DNA of 64,000 bases from Acidobacteriaceae bacterium (GCA_027449965.1 DAIDKP010000016.1:120195-184194); one strand, 5' to 3'; positions 27,530 through 39,537 are shown, numbered from the stretch's first letter. The notes: a model not told the origin generated them from the sequence alone. Numbers and translations: made by a program.

Positions 27530-27764
27530 AGACACGCAAACCCCTCCCCGCATTCAATCCTGACCAGCCACGAGTTCAAACCAGCATGAGCGACTATAGC
27601 CGATTCCCCGTTCTTTCGTGAATTGCGCAGGCTCTTCTTCCATGCGGAAGAAAATCCGGTAAAACCGGGATGTTCGTGTACTTCAGCATAGATTTCTCTG
27701 GCGAACTCTGCATATACTGGTTGCCAGAGTCGCAACGGGCGTCCTGCGGCCACAAATCTGGTTT

Positions 27765-28757
27765 GTGAGGTGCGAATTCAGTAGCCTGCCTCGACCCGAA
27801 CCGATCCCGGAACGCTTTCGCGCGGAAGCTACCCAGTTTTCTGCGTCCCGTCGACTTGCTTTCCTCCCTTCGCTTGGCCGTCACTTTCTGTCATCGCTTG
27901 CATCGGTTCTCTCGCCGGATCTCTGCTTCCTCTGCGATCAACCACTGATACGATTTTCAGCTGCGCCGGTTTGCGAAGACTGCTGGAACACGATACGAAC
28001 CACGCCCACCTGTCCTGATCCCTGCTTTCGCTGCGGAGCATCTCTGGCCGTTTTCAGCCAGTCTCCTTCAGCGGATGCGATTTGTCGAGTTTGCCGCTTC
28101 GCACTGCCGCCCTTCACGCGCGTTGTTACCTTCGCCACCTACCGCGACCAACTGCGCCTGGCCATCCACGCTCTCAAGTACAGCCGCATCCTGCCCATGA
28201 GCCGACCGCTGGGCCAAATGCTGGCGGCGGCGATCGCTTCGATGGCCGCCGAAGCTCCTACGCCGATGCTCGTCGTTCCTGTACCGCTGCATCCGCGCCG
28301 CCAGCGCGAGCGGGGGTTCAACCAGGCGCGCCTGCTTGCTGCATCTGCTCTCCAGTCGCTGCGCCGAACGCACTCGGGTTGGGCGCTCCAACTCTCGCCC
28401 GCTTCTCTTATCCGACATCGCGAGACCGCGCCACAAGCTCTGCTGGCGCCCCACCAGCGACGCATCAACCTTGCTCGCGCTTTTCGCGTGGCTGAGCCTC
28501 GGCAGATCAAGGGCCGCAACATCCTGCTGGTTGACGACATTGTGACCACCGGCGCCACGGCGCGAGCCTGCGCTCAGGCACTGCTGGACGCTGGCGCATC
28601 CAGTGTTTCCATCGCCGCCCTGGCGCGCGCCCAGTTGAGCGTGGAGAACGGGCGCTGGATTCCGGCAGATGCTTTGGACAATACCCATTGCGTTCATTAC
28701 GAATTGCCGGACGATCTTCCGACGAACGCTCATCCACCCACTCCACATCCCACATAA
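27765..28757 (+). CDS. comF: ComF-family phosphoribosyltransferase-like protein
   Basis: A 330-residue protein of the ComF/GntX family. Cysteine pairs (C54/C57 CFLC, then CEDC, CFRC and CRVC) form the N-terminal zinc-binding part. The type I phosphoribosyltransferase domain has the PRPP loop [21 protein letters not shown] and [18 protein letters not shown]. In competent bacteria ComF supports DNA uptake, but in others the role is unclear. The start is uncertain: a GTG at 27765 with no good ribosome-binding site is the only plausible initiation codon before the first cysteines. The protein is longer than usual at the N-terminus. Confidence 0.82.
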   Translation: MRCEFSSLPRPEPIPERFRAEATQFSASRRLAFLPSLGRHFLSSLASVLSPDLCFLCDQPLIRFSAAPVCEDCWNTIRTTPTCPDPCFRCGASLAVFSQSPSADAICRVCRFALPPFTRVVTFATYRDQLRLAIHALKYSRILPMSRPLGQMLAAAIASMAAEAPTPMLVVPVPLHPRRQRERGFNQARLLAASALQSLRRTHSGWALQLSPASLIRHRETAPQALLAPHQRRINLARAFRVAEPRQIKGRNILLVDDIVTTGATARACAQALLDAGASSVSIAALARAQLSVENGRWIPADALDNTHCVHYELPDDLPTNAHPPTPHPT

Positions 28758-28830
28758 ACCCGGAACGTACACGCCATCGATTGACAGATCCACAACCGCT
28801 ACAACCACACATTTTGACGAGGAGATTCCG

Positions 28831-29451
28831 ATGTCGCTTGGTAAAGCAATGATCCACGCCCGCAAGCAGAAGTCACTCGCAAAAGCTGCTCGCATCGTCC
28901 ACACGGAGGGCCAAAGCTGGGCACAATCCGGGCAGGTTCTCCAGATGCCTGTCCTCGTTCTGAACGCTTCCTATGAGCCGATCAATATCTGCGGAGCACG
29001 ACGCGCGCTGGTGCTGGTGCTGAAGGGCATTGCACGCACTGAGGAAGAACACGGCGTGCTGCTCCATGCCCAGCGCAGCCGCATGGCCATGCCCTCGGTG
29101 ATCCGACTGCTGGAGTATCGCCGCATACCGCACCAGACTCGCGCACTCTCACGGAAAAACATCCTGCTCCGCGACCGCAATACCTGCCAGTACTGCGCTG
29201 TGATTCTGCCGCCCAACGAACTGACGCTGGACCACGTCGTCCCGCGCTCCCGCGGCGGCAACTCGACCTGGGAAAACCTCGTCGCCTGCTGCCATGCCTG
29301 CAATCGCAAGAAAGGCAACCGCCTGCTCAGCGAGATCGACGACATGCACCTCTTGCGCGAGCCGCGCTCCTTCAGCCTCCACACCAGCCGCCAGATCATG
29401 CGGATGCTGGGCCGCGGCGACGACCGCTGGCGCAAATACCTCTTCTACTGA
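28831..29451 (+). CDS. HNH endonuclease domain protein
   Basis: A 206-residue protein. The N-terminal half ([28 protein letters not shown]) is the segment typical of a common family of small bacterial HNH proteins. The HNH domain follows with zinc cysteines C119/C122 (CQYC) and C154/C157 (CHAC), and the catalytic D134-H135 ([11 protein letters not shown]). It is likely to be a DNA nuclease of general maintenance rather than an intron or phage enzyme. The ATG has GAGGAG seven bases upstream. An open frame continues upstream into the end of comF but is not needed. It follows comF by 73 bases and is probably cotranscribed. Confidence 0.83.
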   Translation: MSLGKAMIHARKQKSLAKAARIVHTEGQSWAQSGQVLQMPVLVLNASYEPINICGARRALVLVLKGIARTEEEHGVLLHAQRSRMAMPSVIRLLEYRRIPHQTRALSRKNILLRDRNTCQYCAVILPPNELTLDHVVPRSRGGNSTWENLVACCHACNRKKGNRLLSEIDDMHLLREPRSFSLHTSRQIMRMLGRGDDRWRKYLFY

Positions 29452-29475
29452 GCCGCGCGTCCTGCGGAGATCGTG

Positions 29476-31629
<2,154 letters not shown>

Positions 31630-31780
31630 TCACTTGCGCACTCGTAGAAGATCCCAAATACTCGTTGACAATCCGCGCAGGATTGGATGAACTGTAATCG
31701 CCAACGCAGGGTCCAGGGCAACACAACTTTGCCTGCTGGACAAAGCTCATCGAAAATACGTGACTGTAGGAGTTTCCGCC

Positions 31781-32659
31781 GTGACAACCCTCGAAGACCT
31801 GAGGCCGAAAGGAACGCCCCGCGTTTACGACCTCCTGAAGGAAGCTGGAATCGACGTAACTGACTGGGGCGTAACCAAAGATAGAGGTGTCGTTAAAAGC
31901 CCAGCCGCGAATCGAGCGAAAAGCAGAAAATGGTCATTCGTTGATCATCAGAAAGGCATCGCAGCACTGTGCGTATGGTTCAACGATCTCGTACAGGAAA
32001 ATCCATCCGGCCCGATTTATTGCAAACCCGCACCCGGAGCGTATGCGACCCGCATAAACAATAACGAAGTTACATTTACGACACCGCAAGCGAGAAAACA
32101 CGCGCTCCATGAGGCCAAGTCCATGTTCGCCAACATCGCTGAAGCGAACAAAAATCAGTGGCCCATTCGCCTAATCATCGGGGATGGTCCTCAAAGAGAT
32201 ACCGACAATCCCGACACAGGGCCATCTAAGGTCAAATTCCGAATCCTCGACAACGAGGCATGGTCGATCAAGAGCTTCGATTTGCCATCCGGCGACGCCA
32301 TTCTGGTTCGCGGAGCTATCCCAAAATTTGTGGACCAGCACGCACTTCGGCAACCAGCCGCACCCCAGAAGCGCGACGTCACCGGCACAGCATGGAATCG
32401 GGATCCGGCAGTGCGATCCGAAGCGCTAAAACGTGCAGCGGGCCAGTGTGAGTACTGCGGAAGTCGGGGATTCGAAATGGCCGACGGCAGGATTTATCTT
32501 GAAACCCACCACGTAATCCCATTGTCTGAGGGTGGCCCAGACGACATAACAAACGTAGCTGCTATCTGCCCGAATCACCATCGCGAGGCGCACCATGGAA
32601 AGCAGCGGGATTCTATCCGCGACGAGCTTCTCACAAAACTCGAAGCCGCGAAGCGATAA
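31781..32659 (+). CDS. HNH endonuclease with unrecognised N-terminal domain
   Basis: A 292-residue protein. Residues about 205-275 form an HNH nuclease: CEYC and ICPNHH provide zinc ligands, and LETHHVIPLSEGGPDDITN carries the catalytic histidines H243-H244, a pattern seen in McrA-like restriction nucleases. The first 200 residues (LKEAGIDVTDWG, KSRKWSFVD, AIPKFVDQHAL) are not recognised and may bind modified or damaged DNA. The GTG at 31781 was chosen because AGGAG lies eight bases upstream. The gene is less GC-rich than its housekeeping neighbours, ligA and the peroxiredoxin, and its stop is nine bases from the latter's, so it may be an acquired insertion. Confidence 0.75.
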   Translation: MTTLEDLRPKGTPRVYDLLKEAGIDVTDWGVTKDRGVVKSPAANRAKSRKWSFVDHQKGIAALCVWFNDLVQENPSGPIYCKPAPGAYATRINNNEVTFTTPQARKHALHEAKSMFANIAEANKNQWPIRLIIGDGPQRDTDNPDTGPSKVKFRILDNEAWSIKSFDLPSGDAILVRGAIPKFVDQHALRQPAAPQKRDVTGTAWNRDPAVRSEALKRAAGQCEYCGSRGFEMADGRIYLETHHVIPLSEGGPDDITNVAAICPNHHREAHHGKQRDSIRDELLTKLEAAKR

Positions 32660-32668
32660 CGTTCCGCA

Positions 32669-33124
32669 TCACCCTTTCAGCAGCGCCAGCACTTCTTCGG
32701 CGTGGCCTTCGGGCTTCACTTTCGGAAACACATGCACGAGGCGCTGGTCGGGGCCGATGACGAAGGTGGTTCGCTCGATGCCCCAGACTTTTTTGCCGTA
32801 CATATTCTTTTCCTTCAGCACGCCGAACTGGTTGCAGACTTTTTCGTCTACATCGGCAAGCAGTGGATACGGCAGGTCATACTTCTCGCGAAACTTCCGC
32901 TGCGCCTTGGGCGTATCGCGCGAAATTCCCAGCACGACCGCGCCGGCAGCTTGCAGTTTGGTGAAGGTATCCCGGAAGCCACAGGCCTCAATCGTGCAGC
33001 CAGGCGTGTCCGCTTTGGGATAAAAGAAGAGTATGACCGGTTTTCCGGCAAAGTCGGTCAGGTTGATCGTCTGTTCCTGATCGTCCTGGAGCGTGAAGTT
33101 GGCGACTTTCTCATGCAGTTCCAT
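32669..33124 (-). CDS. bcp: Thiol peroxidase of the BCP/PrxQ family
   Basis: A 151-residue atypical 2-Cys peroxiredoxin that reduces hydrogen and organic peroxides using thioredoxin. The peroxidatic cysteine is C43 in DTPGCT and the resolving cysteine C48 follows five residues later (EACGFRD), the usual BCP spacing. VILFFYPKADT precedes it. The ATG at 33124 has GAGGGA upstream; the frame is open further upstream but those residues are not protein-like. It is divergent from the proline-rich secreted protein gene, with only about 150 bases between starts. Confidence 0.92.
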   Translation of the reverse strand: MELHEKVANFTLQDDQEQTINLTDFAGKPVILFFYPKADTPGCTIEACGFRDTFTKLQAAGAVVLGISRDTPKAQRKFREKYDLPYPLLADVDEKVCNQFGVLKEKNMYGKKVWGIERTTFVIGPDQRLVHVFPKVKPEGHAEEVLALLKG

Positions 33125-33278
33125 GGTGAATCCCTCGCTGCGCCCGGGCTTGCCGCGCGCAGCCGGATCACGCGCTGCGCAAAGGCTTTGTTCGGCTGCC
33201 TTCGGACTACTCCAGCATAACCGCGCCGCCCGCCGACTGCCCATCGCGGCAGTACACTTGATTTCCATCGTGCGCACG

Positions 33279-34724
33279 ATGCCCGCCGCCCTTTTTGTGG
33301 CAAGTCTTACGCTTCCGCTCGCCCTTTTCGCGCAGTATCCGGGACGAATTGACACCACCAAGCCGAGCAAAGGCTCCACGCTCCGCGCCGTCGCCGTGCT
33401 GGAGTGGACCGGCACGCCCGGCAAGCCCTCTGCCAGCCGGCTCATCCCGGTCAGCGTCTTCGACGGAGACCGCCTGCACGACGGCACACTCTACCTGAGC
33501 CAGCCGGAGCCGTTGGCGCTGGAATCCGGCACCGAATATGAGCTGCAATCCACCGGCAAGCCTGTCGGCATCTTCGACATCTTCTCCGCCGGACACAACC
33601 AGCTCGGCGACGTTGATTCCTGGCTTGGCTATGGCGCGTGGAAGCCGATGCCCAAGCCCGCGCCGCCTGCGTTCAACTCCAGCGGTCTCACCGTGACCGG
33701 ACTCAACGAAGATGAACCGGTGCTCCTGCGCAAGCATCCCAAAGGCGCGGAGACTGCGAGCGCCTCTGCAACTGGCAATGCTGCCGCCAGCAAGACGGCG
33801 ACGGGCGGAACCGGTCCGGTTGATCCAGACCGGCCCACGCTGCGCCGCAGCAGCCAGGCATCCGGCTCCTCAGGCCAGGCAACGCAGCCAGCCGCGACAT
33901 CGCAACCCGGTGGATCTGGCCCCGTCGACCCTGACCGGCCTACGCTCCACCACCTGCCGCCTGCGCCCACCACCCCCGCCACCGGCGATGGCCCCTTGCG
34001 CGAAACCGGATTGAACTCGCCTGATCCCAACCGCCCTCGACTCACCTATGGCAAGCCGAAAAACCTTGCCGCGGCAGCGCTCGAACTGAAAGGCAATCCG
34101 CCACAGATGCAGCAGATCGTTGCCGTCTCCGACCCCACGGCGTCGATGCCGCATCCATGGACGTATAGCTGGCCCAGTTCCTTTGACCAGGCCAATGCAC
34201 GACGCGCGCTGGAAGCGATCGCGCGCGCTGCTCTGACGCCGAAAGCTGCTCCCGCTCCAACTCCGGCCGCAAAGACCGCAAAAAGTGCCCATCCAAACTC
34301 TACAGGTCATCTCGTCACTCCGCTCACACCACCCGTGCGGCTCGGTCAGGAGTCCTTTCGCAGCTTTGAGTTGGAATACGGTGCCGCGCCGACGATGGTC
34401 TTCAGCGCGAGCACACCACCGGCTGACTCGCCCACACTCGATGCGAATGGTCAGCCCACGGCAGAGCCGCCGCAGCGCTTTGTCACCCTCGTCGCGCAGC
34501 CTGATCTCTACGGCAATCCCATTGTCCTCAAAAAAAACGTCACCGACGCCGCCCATCTGGATGAAACTCCGCGCCTGCGCCTGGTCGACGCAGTTGATGC
34601 CATGGGCAACAACCGCGCCGAGCTTCTCTTTGAACGGATTGGCGACCACAGGCGAACCTTCGCGCTTTACAGCGTCATCAATGGCTCGATGCAGCGCATC
34701 TTCACCACGGTTCCCTTGCCATAG
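33279..34724 (+). CDS. Secreted proline-rich protein with DPDRPTL repeats
   Basis: About 481 residues, unrecognised. A signal peptide (AALFVASLTLPLALFAQ) supports the ATG at 33279. The N-terminal part (about 20-160) looks like a beta domain. A low-complexity linker rich in A, S, T, G and P then carries three copies of a short motif: PVDPDRPTLRR, PVDPDRPTLHH and the looser PDPNRPRLTYG. The C-terminal half (about 270-481) is again globular (RSFELEYGAAPTMVFSAS; RFVTLVAQPDLYGNPIVL). It may anchor or span the periplasm. No function is assigned. It ends about 190 bases before a strong hairpin. Confidence 0.7.
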   Translation: MPAALFVASLTLPLALFAQYPGRIDTTKPSKGSTLRAVAVLEWTGTPGKPSASRLIPVSVFDGDRLHDGTLYLSQPEPLALESGTEYELQSTGKPVGIFDIFSAGHNQLGDVDSWLGYGAWKPMPKPAPPAFNSSGLTVTGLNEDEPVLLRKHPKGAETASASATGNAAASKTATGGTGPVDPDRPTLRRSSQASGSSGQATQPAATSQPGGSGPVDPDRPTLHHLPPAPTTPATGDGPLRETGLNSPDPNRPRLTYGKPKNLAAAALELKGNPPQMQQIVAVSDPTASMPHPWTYSWPSSFDQANARRALEAIARAALTPKAAPAPTPAAKTAKSAHPNSTGHLVTPLTPPVRLGQESFRSFELEYGAAPTMVFSASTPPADSPTLDANGQPTAEPPQRFVTLVAQPDLYGNPIVLKKNVTDAAHLDETPRLRLVDAVDAMGNNRAELLFERIGDHRRTFALYSVINGSMQRIFTTVPLP

Positions 34725-34913
34725 GGCAAAGTCAGAGGATGTACAGTCGCACAAGCAACGCGTCAGTGTATGTATCTTGAGTAAGATGCCGACTGGCATC
34801 GTATGCGCTGGGTAGAGATGCTCCTGAATATATCTGCGTTTCTTTGGTCGAATGAGCGGATCATCCCGGAGCATCGGCACACAAGCAGATGCGCAACGAT
34901 GCATGGGTCCAGA

Positions 34914-34947
34914 AGCAAACAGCCCGGCACTTGCCGGGCTGTTTGCT
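34914..34947. terminator. Strong bidirectional terminator
   Basis: A perfect 15-base inverted repeat (AGCAAACAGCCCGGC and its complement) with a four-base loop sits between the converging proline-rich protein and pyrophosphatase genes. T-rich stem ends occur on both sides, so it can stop transcription both ways. Confidence 0.85.
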
Positions 34948-34965
34948 TCGTCACTGGCGATTCAC

Positions 34966-35511
34966 TCAGGCTTTGGCCTGCTTCCGCGCCTTTTCCTCAT
35001 CGAAGCACTTCATCGCGCGTACCACATGGTCGCGCGCGTAGGCTGCATCATGCCAGCCCTTCACCTCGACGCGCTTGCCTTCCAGATCTTTGTAAATGGC
35101 AAAGAAGTGGGTGATCTCTTTGAGAATGTGCGGATAGACATCGGTGTAGTTCCATACATCGGCGTAACGTGGATTGTTCTTGCCGACTGCAACAACCTTT
35201 TCATCCAGAACTCCCTGATCGAGCATCTCGAGCAGTCCGATGGGGCGCACCTCCTGGACACAGCCAGGAAAGCTCGGCGTGGGCACCAGCACGAGCACAT
35301 CGAGCGGATCGCCGTCGTCACTGAGCGTGGACGGGATGAAGCCGTAATCGCCAGGGTAGTGGACAGGTGAGTGCAGGTTGCGATCGAGCTTGAAGACGTG
35401 CAGCTCCTTGTCATACTCGAACTTGTTGGTTCCCTCTTTGGGGATTTCGATGACGACACGGAAGACCTCCGGAGCTTTGTCGCCGACGGGCAGTTCGAGG
35501 TAGTTAATCAT
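34966..35511 (-). CDS. ppa: Inorganic pyrophosphatase, family I
   Basis: A 181-residue cytoplasmic enzyme that hydrolyses pyrophosphate to phosphate and so pulls biosynthetic reactions forward. The metal-binding signature is DGDPLD at residues 66-71 (SDDGDPLDVLVL), and YPGDYGFIPSTL, KEGTNKFEYD and the C-terminal VEVKGWHDAAYA are typical of prokaryotic family I enzymes. GAGGAGAA lies upstream of the ATG. It is divergent from purS. Confidence 0.95.
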   Translation of the reverse strand: MINYLELPVGDKAPEVFRVVIEIPKEGTNKFEYDKELHVFKLDRNLHSPVHYPGDYGFIPSTLSDDGDPLDVLVLVPTPSFPGCVQEVRPIGLLEMLDQGVLDEKVVAVGKNNPRYADVWNYTDVYPHILKEITHFFAIYKDLEGKRVEVKGWHDAAYARDHVVRAMKCFDEEKARKQAKA

Positions 35512-35629
35512 GATGTGCAGGTTCTCCTCAATGGTGAGTGGTTATGCCGGGTTGAAAAAACAAATCGGGGAAAATCAAACAAAAACGAAGGGTCCGACTG
35601 CGAACCGCCGCAGCGTACCCCCGGACTAC

Positions 35630-35635
35630 TATAAT
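35630..35635 (+). promoter_or_regulatory. -10 box TATAAT of purS
   Basis: A perfect TATAAT ends eight bases before the purS ATG. The transcript would start at or within a few bases of the start codon. Confidence 0.5.
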
Positions 35636-35643
35636 TACGAGAA

Positions 35644-35889
35644 ATGAAGGCTTATGTCTATGTCACGCTGAAAACGTCGGTGCTGGACCCCCAGGGCCAG
35701 ACCATCCAGAACGCTCTGCGCAAGATGGGCACCAGCAGTGTTCACGGTGTGCGCCAGGGCAAATTTTTTACACTTTCGCTGTCTCCGGAATTGTCCGAAG
35801 AAGCGGCCCGCGCCGAGGTGGAGCGCATCGCACGCGAGGTGCTGACGAACACCGTCATTGAAGAGTTCACCTATCGCATCGAAGCGTAG
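35644..35889 (+). CDS. purS: Phosphoribosylformylglycinamidine synthase subunit PurS
   Basis: An 81-residue protein matching PurS in length and pattern: KAYVYVTLKTSVLDPQGQTIQNAL and VRQGKFFTLSL, ending in VIEEFTYRIEA. PurS joins PurQ and PurL in the complex that makes formylglycinamidine ribonucleotide in purine synthesis. In many bacteria purS is followed by purQ and purL; here glmS follows after 93 bases and no other purine gene is in the window. Both purS and glmS products serve glutamine-dependent amidation pathways, but a shared transcript is not proved because glmS has its own -10 box. Confidence 0.9.
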   Translation: MKAYVYVTLKTSVLDPQGQTIQNALRKMGTSSVHGVRQGKFFTLSLSPELSEEAARAEVERIAREVLTNTVIEEFTYRIEA

Positions 35890-35970
35890 ACCCGCGAAAG
35901 GATCCTGCGCCTGCTCAGGCACTCGATTTCTCCTGCTACAGCCTGACCCGCGTGCATCGCGCGCGCCAGC

Positions 35971-35976
35971 TACAAT
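35971..35976 (+). promoter_or_regulatory. -10 box TACAAT of glmS
   Basis: TACAAT ends six bases before the glmS ATG, with no Shine-Dalgarno sequence between. The glmS start codon is certain because Met is followed by the catalytic Cys, which makes the spacing firm. Confidence 0.5.
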
Positions 35977-35982
35977 CGCAAT

Positions 35983-37866
35983 ATGTGCGGAATTGTAGGC
36001 TATGTCGGACCGAAACCCGTTGTCCCCATCATTGTGGAGGGGCTTCGTCGCCTCGAGTATCGCGGCTATGACTCGGCGGGTATTGCCGTCGGCGCTGCCG
36101 GCGTGGAGAAGCTGTCGATTCTGCGTGCACCGGGCAAACTGCGCAACATGGAAGAAGCGCTGCACTCCCATCCACTCGTGGGCAGCTACGGCATCGGACA
36201 TACACGCTGGGCAACGCACGGACGACCGACGGAAGAAAACGCGCATCCGCATCGGGACTGCACCGGACGTCTGGTCGTGGTCCACAACGGCATCGTCGAA
36301 AACTATCTGGAGCTGAAGCGCGAGCTTACTGCGCAGGGTCACATCTTTGTGACCGAAACCGACACCGAAATTATTGCTCACCTGATCGAAGAGGTGCAGA
36401 AATCCTCCGCTGAATCTGGCCAACCAATCCTGCTCGAAGAGGCTGTCTGTCGCGCCGTCAAGCAACTGAGCGGAGCTTTTGCTCTGGGCGTTCTCTCCAG
36501 CCAGGAGCCGGATAAGATCGTGGCCGCGCGCATGGGACCGCCCGTCGTCATCGGAGTTGGCGCCGGCGAAGCCTTCATTGCCTCCGATGTGCCGGGAATC
36601 CTTCACCACACGCGTGAGATTTACTTCCTCAACGACGGCGACATGGCCGTGCTCACGCCCTCCGGCGTCACGCTCACCGACTTTGCCGGTCACCCGGTCC
36701 AGCGCAAGCTCCAGCACGTCACCTGGGATCCGATCCAGGCCGAAAAAGGCGGTTTCAAACACTTCATGCTCAAGGAAATCTGGGAGCAGCCGCGAGCGAT
36801 ACGCGAGACCACGATGGCGCGGGTTTCCCTTGCCACAGGCCAGATTTTTCTCGACGAAACGGGTCTTACGGACGAGGAACTTCGCGCAGTATCCTCCATC
36901 CAGATCGCTGCCTGTGGAACAAGCTGGCACGCGGCCATCACCGGAAAATATATGATCGAGCGGCTTGCCCGCGTTCCCGTCGAAGTGGACTACGCCAGCG
37001 AATATCGCTATCGAGCACCGCTGGCCGACGCCAACGCGCTCGGCATGGTCATTACCCAGTCCGGCGAAACCGCCGACACACTCGCCGCCCAGCGCGAGAT
37101 GATCGCTCTCGGATTGAAGACCATCGCGATCTGTAACGTGGTCGGAGCCATGGTCACGCGCGAGGCCACCGGCACCATTATCACCCACGCCGGACCGGAG
37201 ATTGGCGTCGCTTCCACCAAAGCCTTTACTGCGCAAATCACCGCCCTGCTGCTCTTTGCGCTGCGCTTGGCGCAGGCGCGCGGCACCATCAGCACAGCTG
37301 AAAGCCTGCAACTCGTCGAGGAGCTGGGACGAATTCCCGCGCGCATCGAAGAGATGCTGCCGCGTGTCTCGGCACAGTGCGAGGAATTGGCAAAGACCTT
37401 CAGCCATGCGCGGGATTTTCTCTACCTCGGACGCGGCATTCACTACCCGATCGCGCTCGAAGGCGCGCTCAAGCTGAAAGAGATTAGCTACATTCACGCC
37501 GAGGGCTATCCGGCAGGCGAGATGAAGCACGGCCCGAATGCACTGATCGATGAATCGTTGCCGGTTGTCGTGCTCGCAACCCAGGATGCCAACGATGCCG
37601 GCTCAAAGCTGCGCTACGAAAAAACCCTCTCCAATCTTCAGGAGGTCACCGCGCGCTCGGGCCGCGTGATCGCCATCGCCGTCGAAGGACAAAGTGAAAT
37701 CACCAACCTGGTGGAGCAGGTCATCGAAATTCCTCGTGCACCGGAGATGCTGCTTCCGTTGCTGGAGATTGTCCCTCTGCAACTGCTGGCCTACCACATC
37801 GCCGTGCGGCGCGGCTGCGACGTCGATCAGCCACGCAACCTGGCAAAGTCTGTAACCGTGGAGTGA
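35983..37866 (+). CDS. glmS: Glutamine-fructose-6-phosphate aminotransferase
   Basis: A 627-residue enzyme that makes glucosamine 6-phosphate, the first step toward peptidoglycan and lipopolysaccharide amino sugars. The N-terminal glutaminase domain begins with the catalytic C2 (CGIVGYVG), and [12 protein letters not shown] and HTRWATHG are conserved. Two SIS sugar-isomerase domains follow ([45 protein letters not shown]), and the C-terminus ends [11 protein letters not shown] as in other GlmS. No glmS ribozyme-like sequence was recognised upstream: only 93 bases separate it from purS. Confidence 0.95.
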   Translation: MCGIVGYVGPKPVVPIIVEGLRRLEYRGYDSAGIAVGAAGVEKLSILRAPGKLRNMEEALHSHPLVGSYGIGHTRWATHGRPTEENAHPHRDCTGRLVVVHNGIVENYLELKRELTAQGHIFVTETDTEIIAHLIEEVQKSSAESGQPILLEEAVCRAVKQLSGAFALGVLSSQEPDKIVAARMGPPVVIGVGAGEAFIASDVPGILHHTREIYFLNDGDMAVLTPSGVTLTDFAGHPVQRKLQHVTWDPIQAEKGGFKHFMLKEIWEQPRAIRETTMARVSLATGQIFLDETGLTDEELRAVSSIQIAACGTSWHAAITGKYMIERLARVPVEVDYASEYRYRAPLADANALGMVITQSGETADTLAAQREMIALGLKTIAICNVVGAMVTREATGTIITHAGPEIGVASTKAFTAQITALLLFALRLAQARGTISTAESLQLVEELGRIPARIEEMLPRVSAQCEELAKTFSHARDFLYLGRGIHYPIALEGALKLKEISYIHAEGYPAGEMKHGPNALIDESLPVVVLATQDANDAGSKLRYEKTLSNLQEVTARSGRVIAIAVEGQSEITNLVEQVIEIPRAPEMLLPLLEIVPLQLLAYHIAVRRGCDVDQPRNLAKSVTVE

Positions 37867-37887
37867 TTCCCTCTCATCGTGACCTTG

Positions 37888-37941
37888 TTGTTCACTTACA
37901 AAAATGTCTGCACAAGGACAAGAAAAGTTGTACATGAACAA
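37888..37941. repeat. Imperfect inverted repeat downstream of glmS
   Basis: TTGTTCACTTACAA (37888-37901) and TTGTACATGAACAA (37928-37941) are inverted copies matching at 12 of 14 positions, 26 bases apart. The stem is A/T-rich. It could be an operator or a weak terminator. Confidence 0.35.
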
Positions 37942-38103
37942 AATTGGTCTGCCCGGCGAATTTTGCCGTGGACGGTCGGGAAACCGAATGCAGTCGTATG
38001 GCTTGTGCTGTAGCCAGTGCGTAACCCGCTCTTGCCGAGATTCCAGTGAAGCCAGAGAGCAATTGTCCATAGGCACTCTTTCTTCTAATGCAACTCGCTG
38101 ACT

Positions 38104-39537
38104 CTACCCGTCGTCACGCTTCGCGATCCGCCACGAATCGATTCGCGCAAGCTCACCGCTTCCTCCGCGGAAGACAATTGCGATATCCACAACCGTTGAG
38201 GGCACATTGATGTCGACGCGCAACTCACGATAGTTGGTCCACGAGCCTGTGTCGGAGATGGCCACCTGTCCAAGCCGGCGTCCATTACTCCCGCCTGCGT
38301 AAATCTCAAGCCAGGCTTCGCCGGTGCCAGTTCTTGATACTCGAACAAACATGGTGCGGGCACCCGAGGCATGTTCAACGTTTGGATAGATTAATTCGCT
38401 CCGGTCGTGGAGTTTTCTCACTTCGAATGTTCCATCTTCTCGCTCGCCGACGACCCCACGTCCGATCAGGCTGAAGAAATCTTCCGCTTCGATCCTGCCT
38501 CTGGCGGCGTCGTAGCGCCCAACGCCCACTCGATCCATGCGAAGCGGCGCGATCTCCCCGTTGGCGCGGTAGTGAACATACGACAGAATCGTATTGCGGA
38601 AGAAGTTGGATGTTCCAGGTTGGCTCTCGTCGTTGCATGCGAAATACCATTGACGATGAAACTCAAAGAACGATCCGTGACGATCGTGCAAAGGCCTGTC
38701 CGAGCGGAGGCTGGTATCGATCAGGCTTGGATCAACAAAGGAACCCTTGTAGCGGTACGGACCGTACGGGTTGTCGCCAACCGCATAGAAACACCCCCAG
38801 GACAAGTAATAGATGTCGCCGTTGCGATGCAGAAAAGGCTTGTCATCGGTCTTGCCTTCGCCGTAGGGTCCGGCTTTGTGATCCAGGTGAATGAGGCGCG
38901 GAGCCTCGGCAAGGGAGACCATATCGTCGGCCAACCGGGCGATATAGTAGTCCCACGTTCCAAAGACAATGTAATTTGCACCGTCCTCATCCATCAGAAT
39001 TCCGGGATCCCGCTCCTCTACTGGGGTCAGCCCCTCGGCAATCAGGGGCTTCCCGATAGGGTCCGTCCACGGACCGGACGGCGTTGGCCCTACCACGACC
39101 CCGATATTTTGGGGCCCGGCCGAAAAATAGAAGTAGTACTTGCCGTTGCGCGTGGCCGCGTCCGTGGCCCAGCAGTCTGCAAACGGACGTCGCAGGTACG
39201 TCTGTTCCGGATGTAAAACACTTACCTGCTCCCAGTGAACCAGATCATCGGTTCTCCAGACCCACCAGTTCTCCATTCGGAATCTGCGGCTTTCCGGGGA
39301 GTAATCATGTGTCGCATAAAGATAGATATGTCCATCAAACACCCGCACCTGCGGATCGCAGACACCGAGACCCGGCAGGATTGGGTTACCGTTTGGAGGC
39401 AAGGCGCCAGACTGCGGAGACCAAGCCCCCTCAAGGCCAGTTGGCTGCACACAGGAATAGCCATGACCTGGCAGGGCCATCGCAATGCTTACCCCAACCC
39501 CTCTGCTGATGAACGTTCTACGATCTGAGTGGCTCAT
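38104..39537 (-). CDS. Tat-exported GH43 glycosidase with CBM6-like domain
   Basis: About 477 residues. The start SDRRTFISRG is a twin-arginine signal. The five-blade GH43 domain has its likely catalytic residues in place: base D61 (GVCDPQV), modulator D177 (EERDPGI) and acid E292 (GSFFEFHRQWYF). From about residue 370 a beta-sandwich of the CBM6 type follows (ASGARTMFVRVSRTGTGEAWLEIYAGG). GH43 enzymes cleave alpha-L-arabinofuranosides or beta-xylosides. The ATG at 39537 starts the Tat signal; the frame continues upstream only through fossil sulfatase sequence. It is the leftmost gene of the polysaccharide locus. Confidence 0.82.
   Translation of the reverse strand: MSHSDRRTFISRGVGVSIAMALPGHGYSCVQPTGLEGAWSPQSGALPPNGNPILPGLGVCDPQVRVFDGHIYLYATHDYSPESRRFRMENWWVWRTDDLVHWEQVSVLHPEQTYLRRPFADCWATDAATRNGKYYFYFSAGPQNIGVVVGPTPSGPWTDPIGKPLIAEGLTPVEERDPGILMDEDGANYIVFGTWDYYIARLADDMVSLAEAPRLIHLDHKAGPYGEGKTDDKPFLHRNGDIYYLSWGCFYAVGDNPYGPYRYKGSFVDPSLIDTSLRSDRPLHDRHGSFFEFHRQWYFACNDESQPGTSNFFRNTILSYVHYRANGEIAPLRMDRVGVGRYDAARGRIEAEDFFSLIGRGVVGEREDGTFEVRKLHDRSELIYPNVEHASGARTMFVRVSRTGTGEAWLEIYAGGSNGRRLGQVAISDTGSWTNYRELRVDINVPSTVVDIAIVFRGGSGELARIDSWRIAKRDDG

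Noticed and set aside
35889..35983. glmS ribozyme/riboswitch upstream of glmS
   Set aside because: The gap is too short for the known fold and no core sequence was recognised. The -10 box sits directly before the start codon.
35635..37530. A 631-codon open frame antisense to purS and glmS
   Set aside because: Both sense genes are certain. The antisense frame is a product of high GC codon bias.
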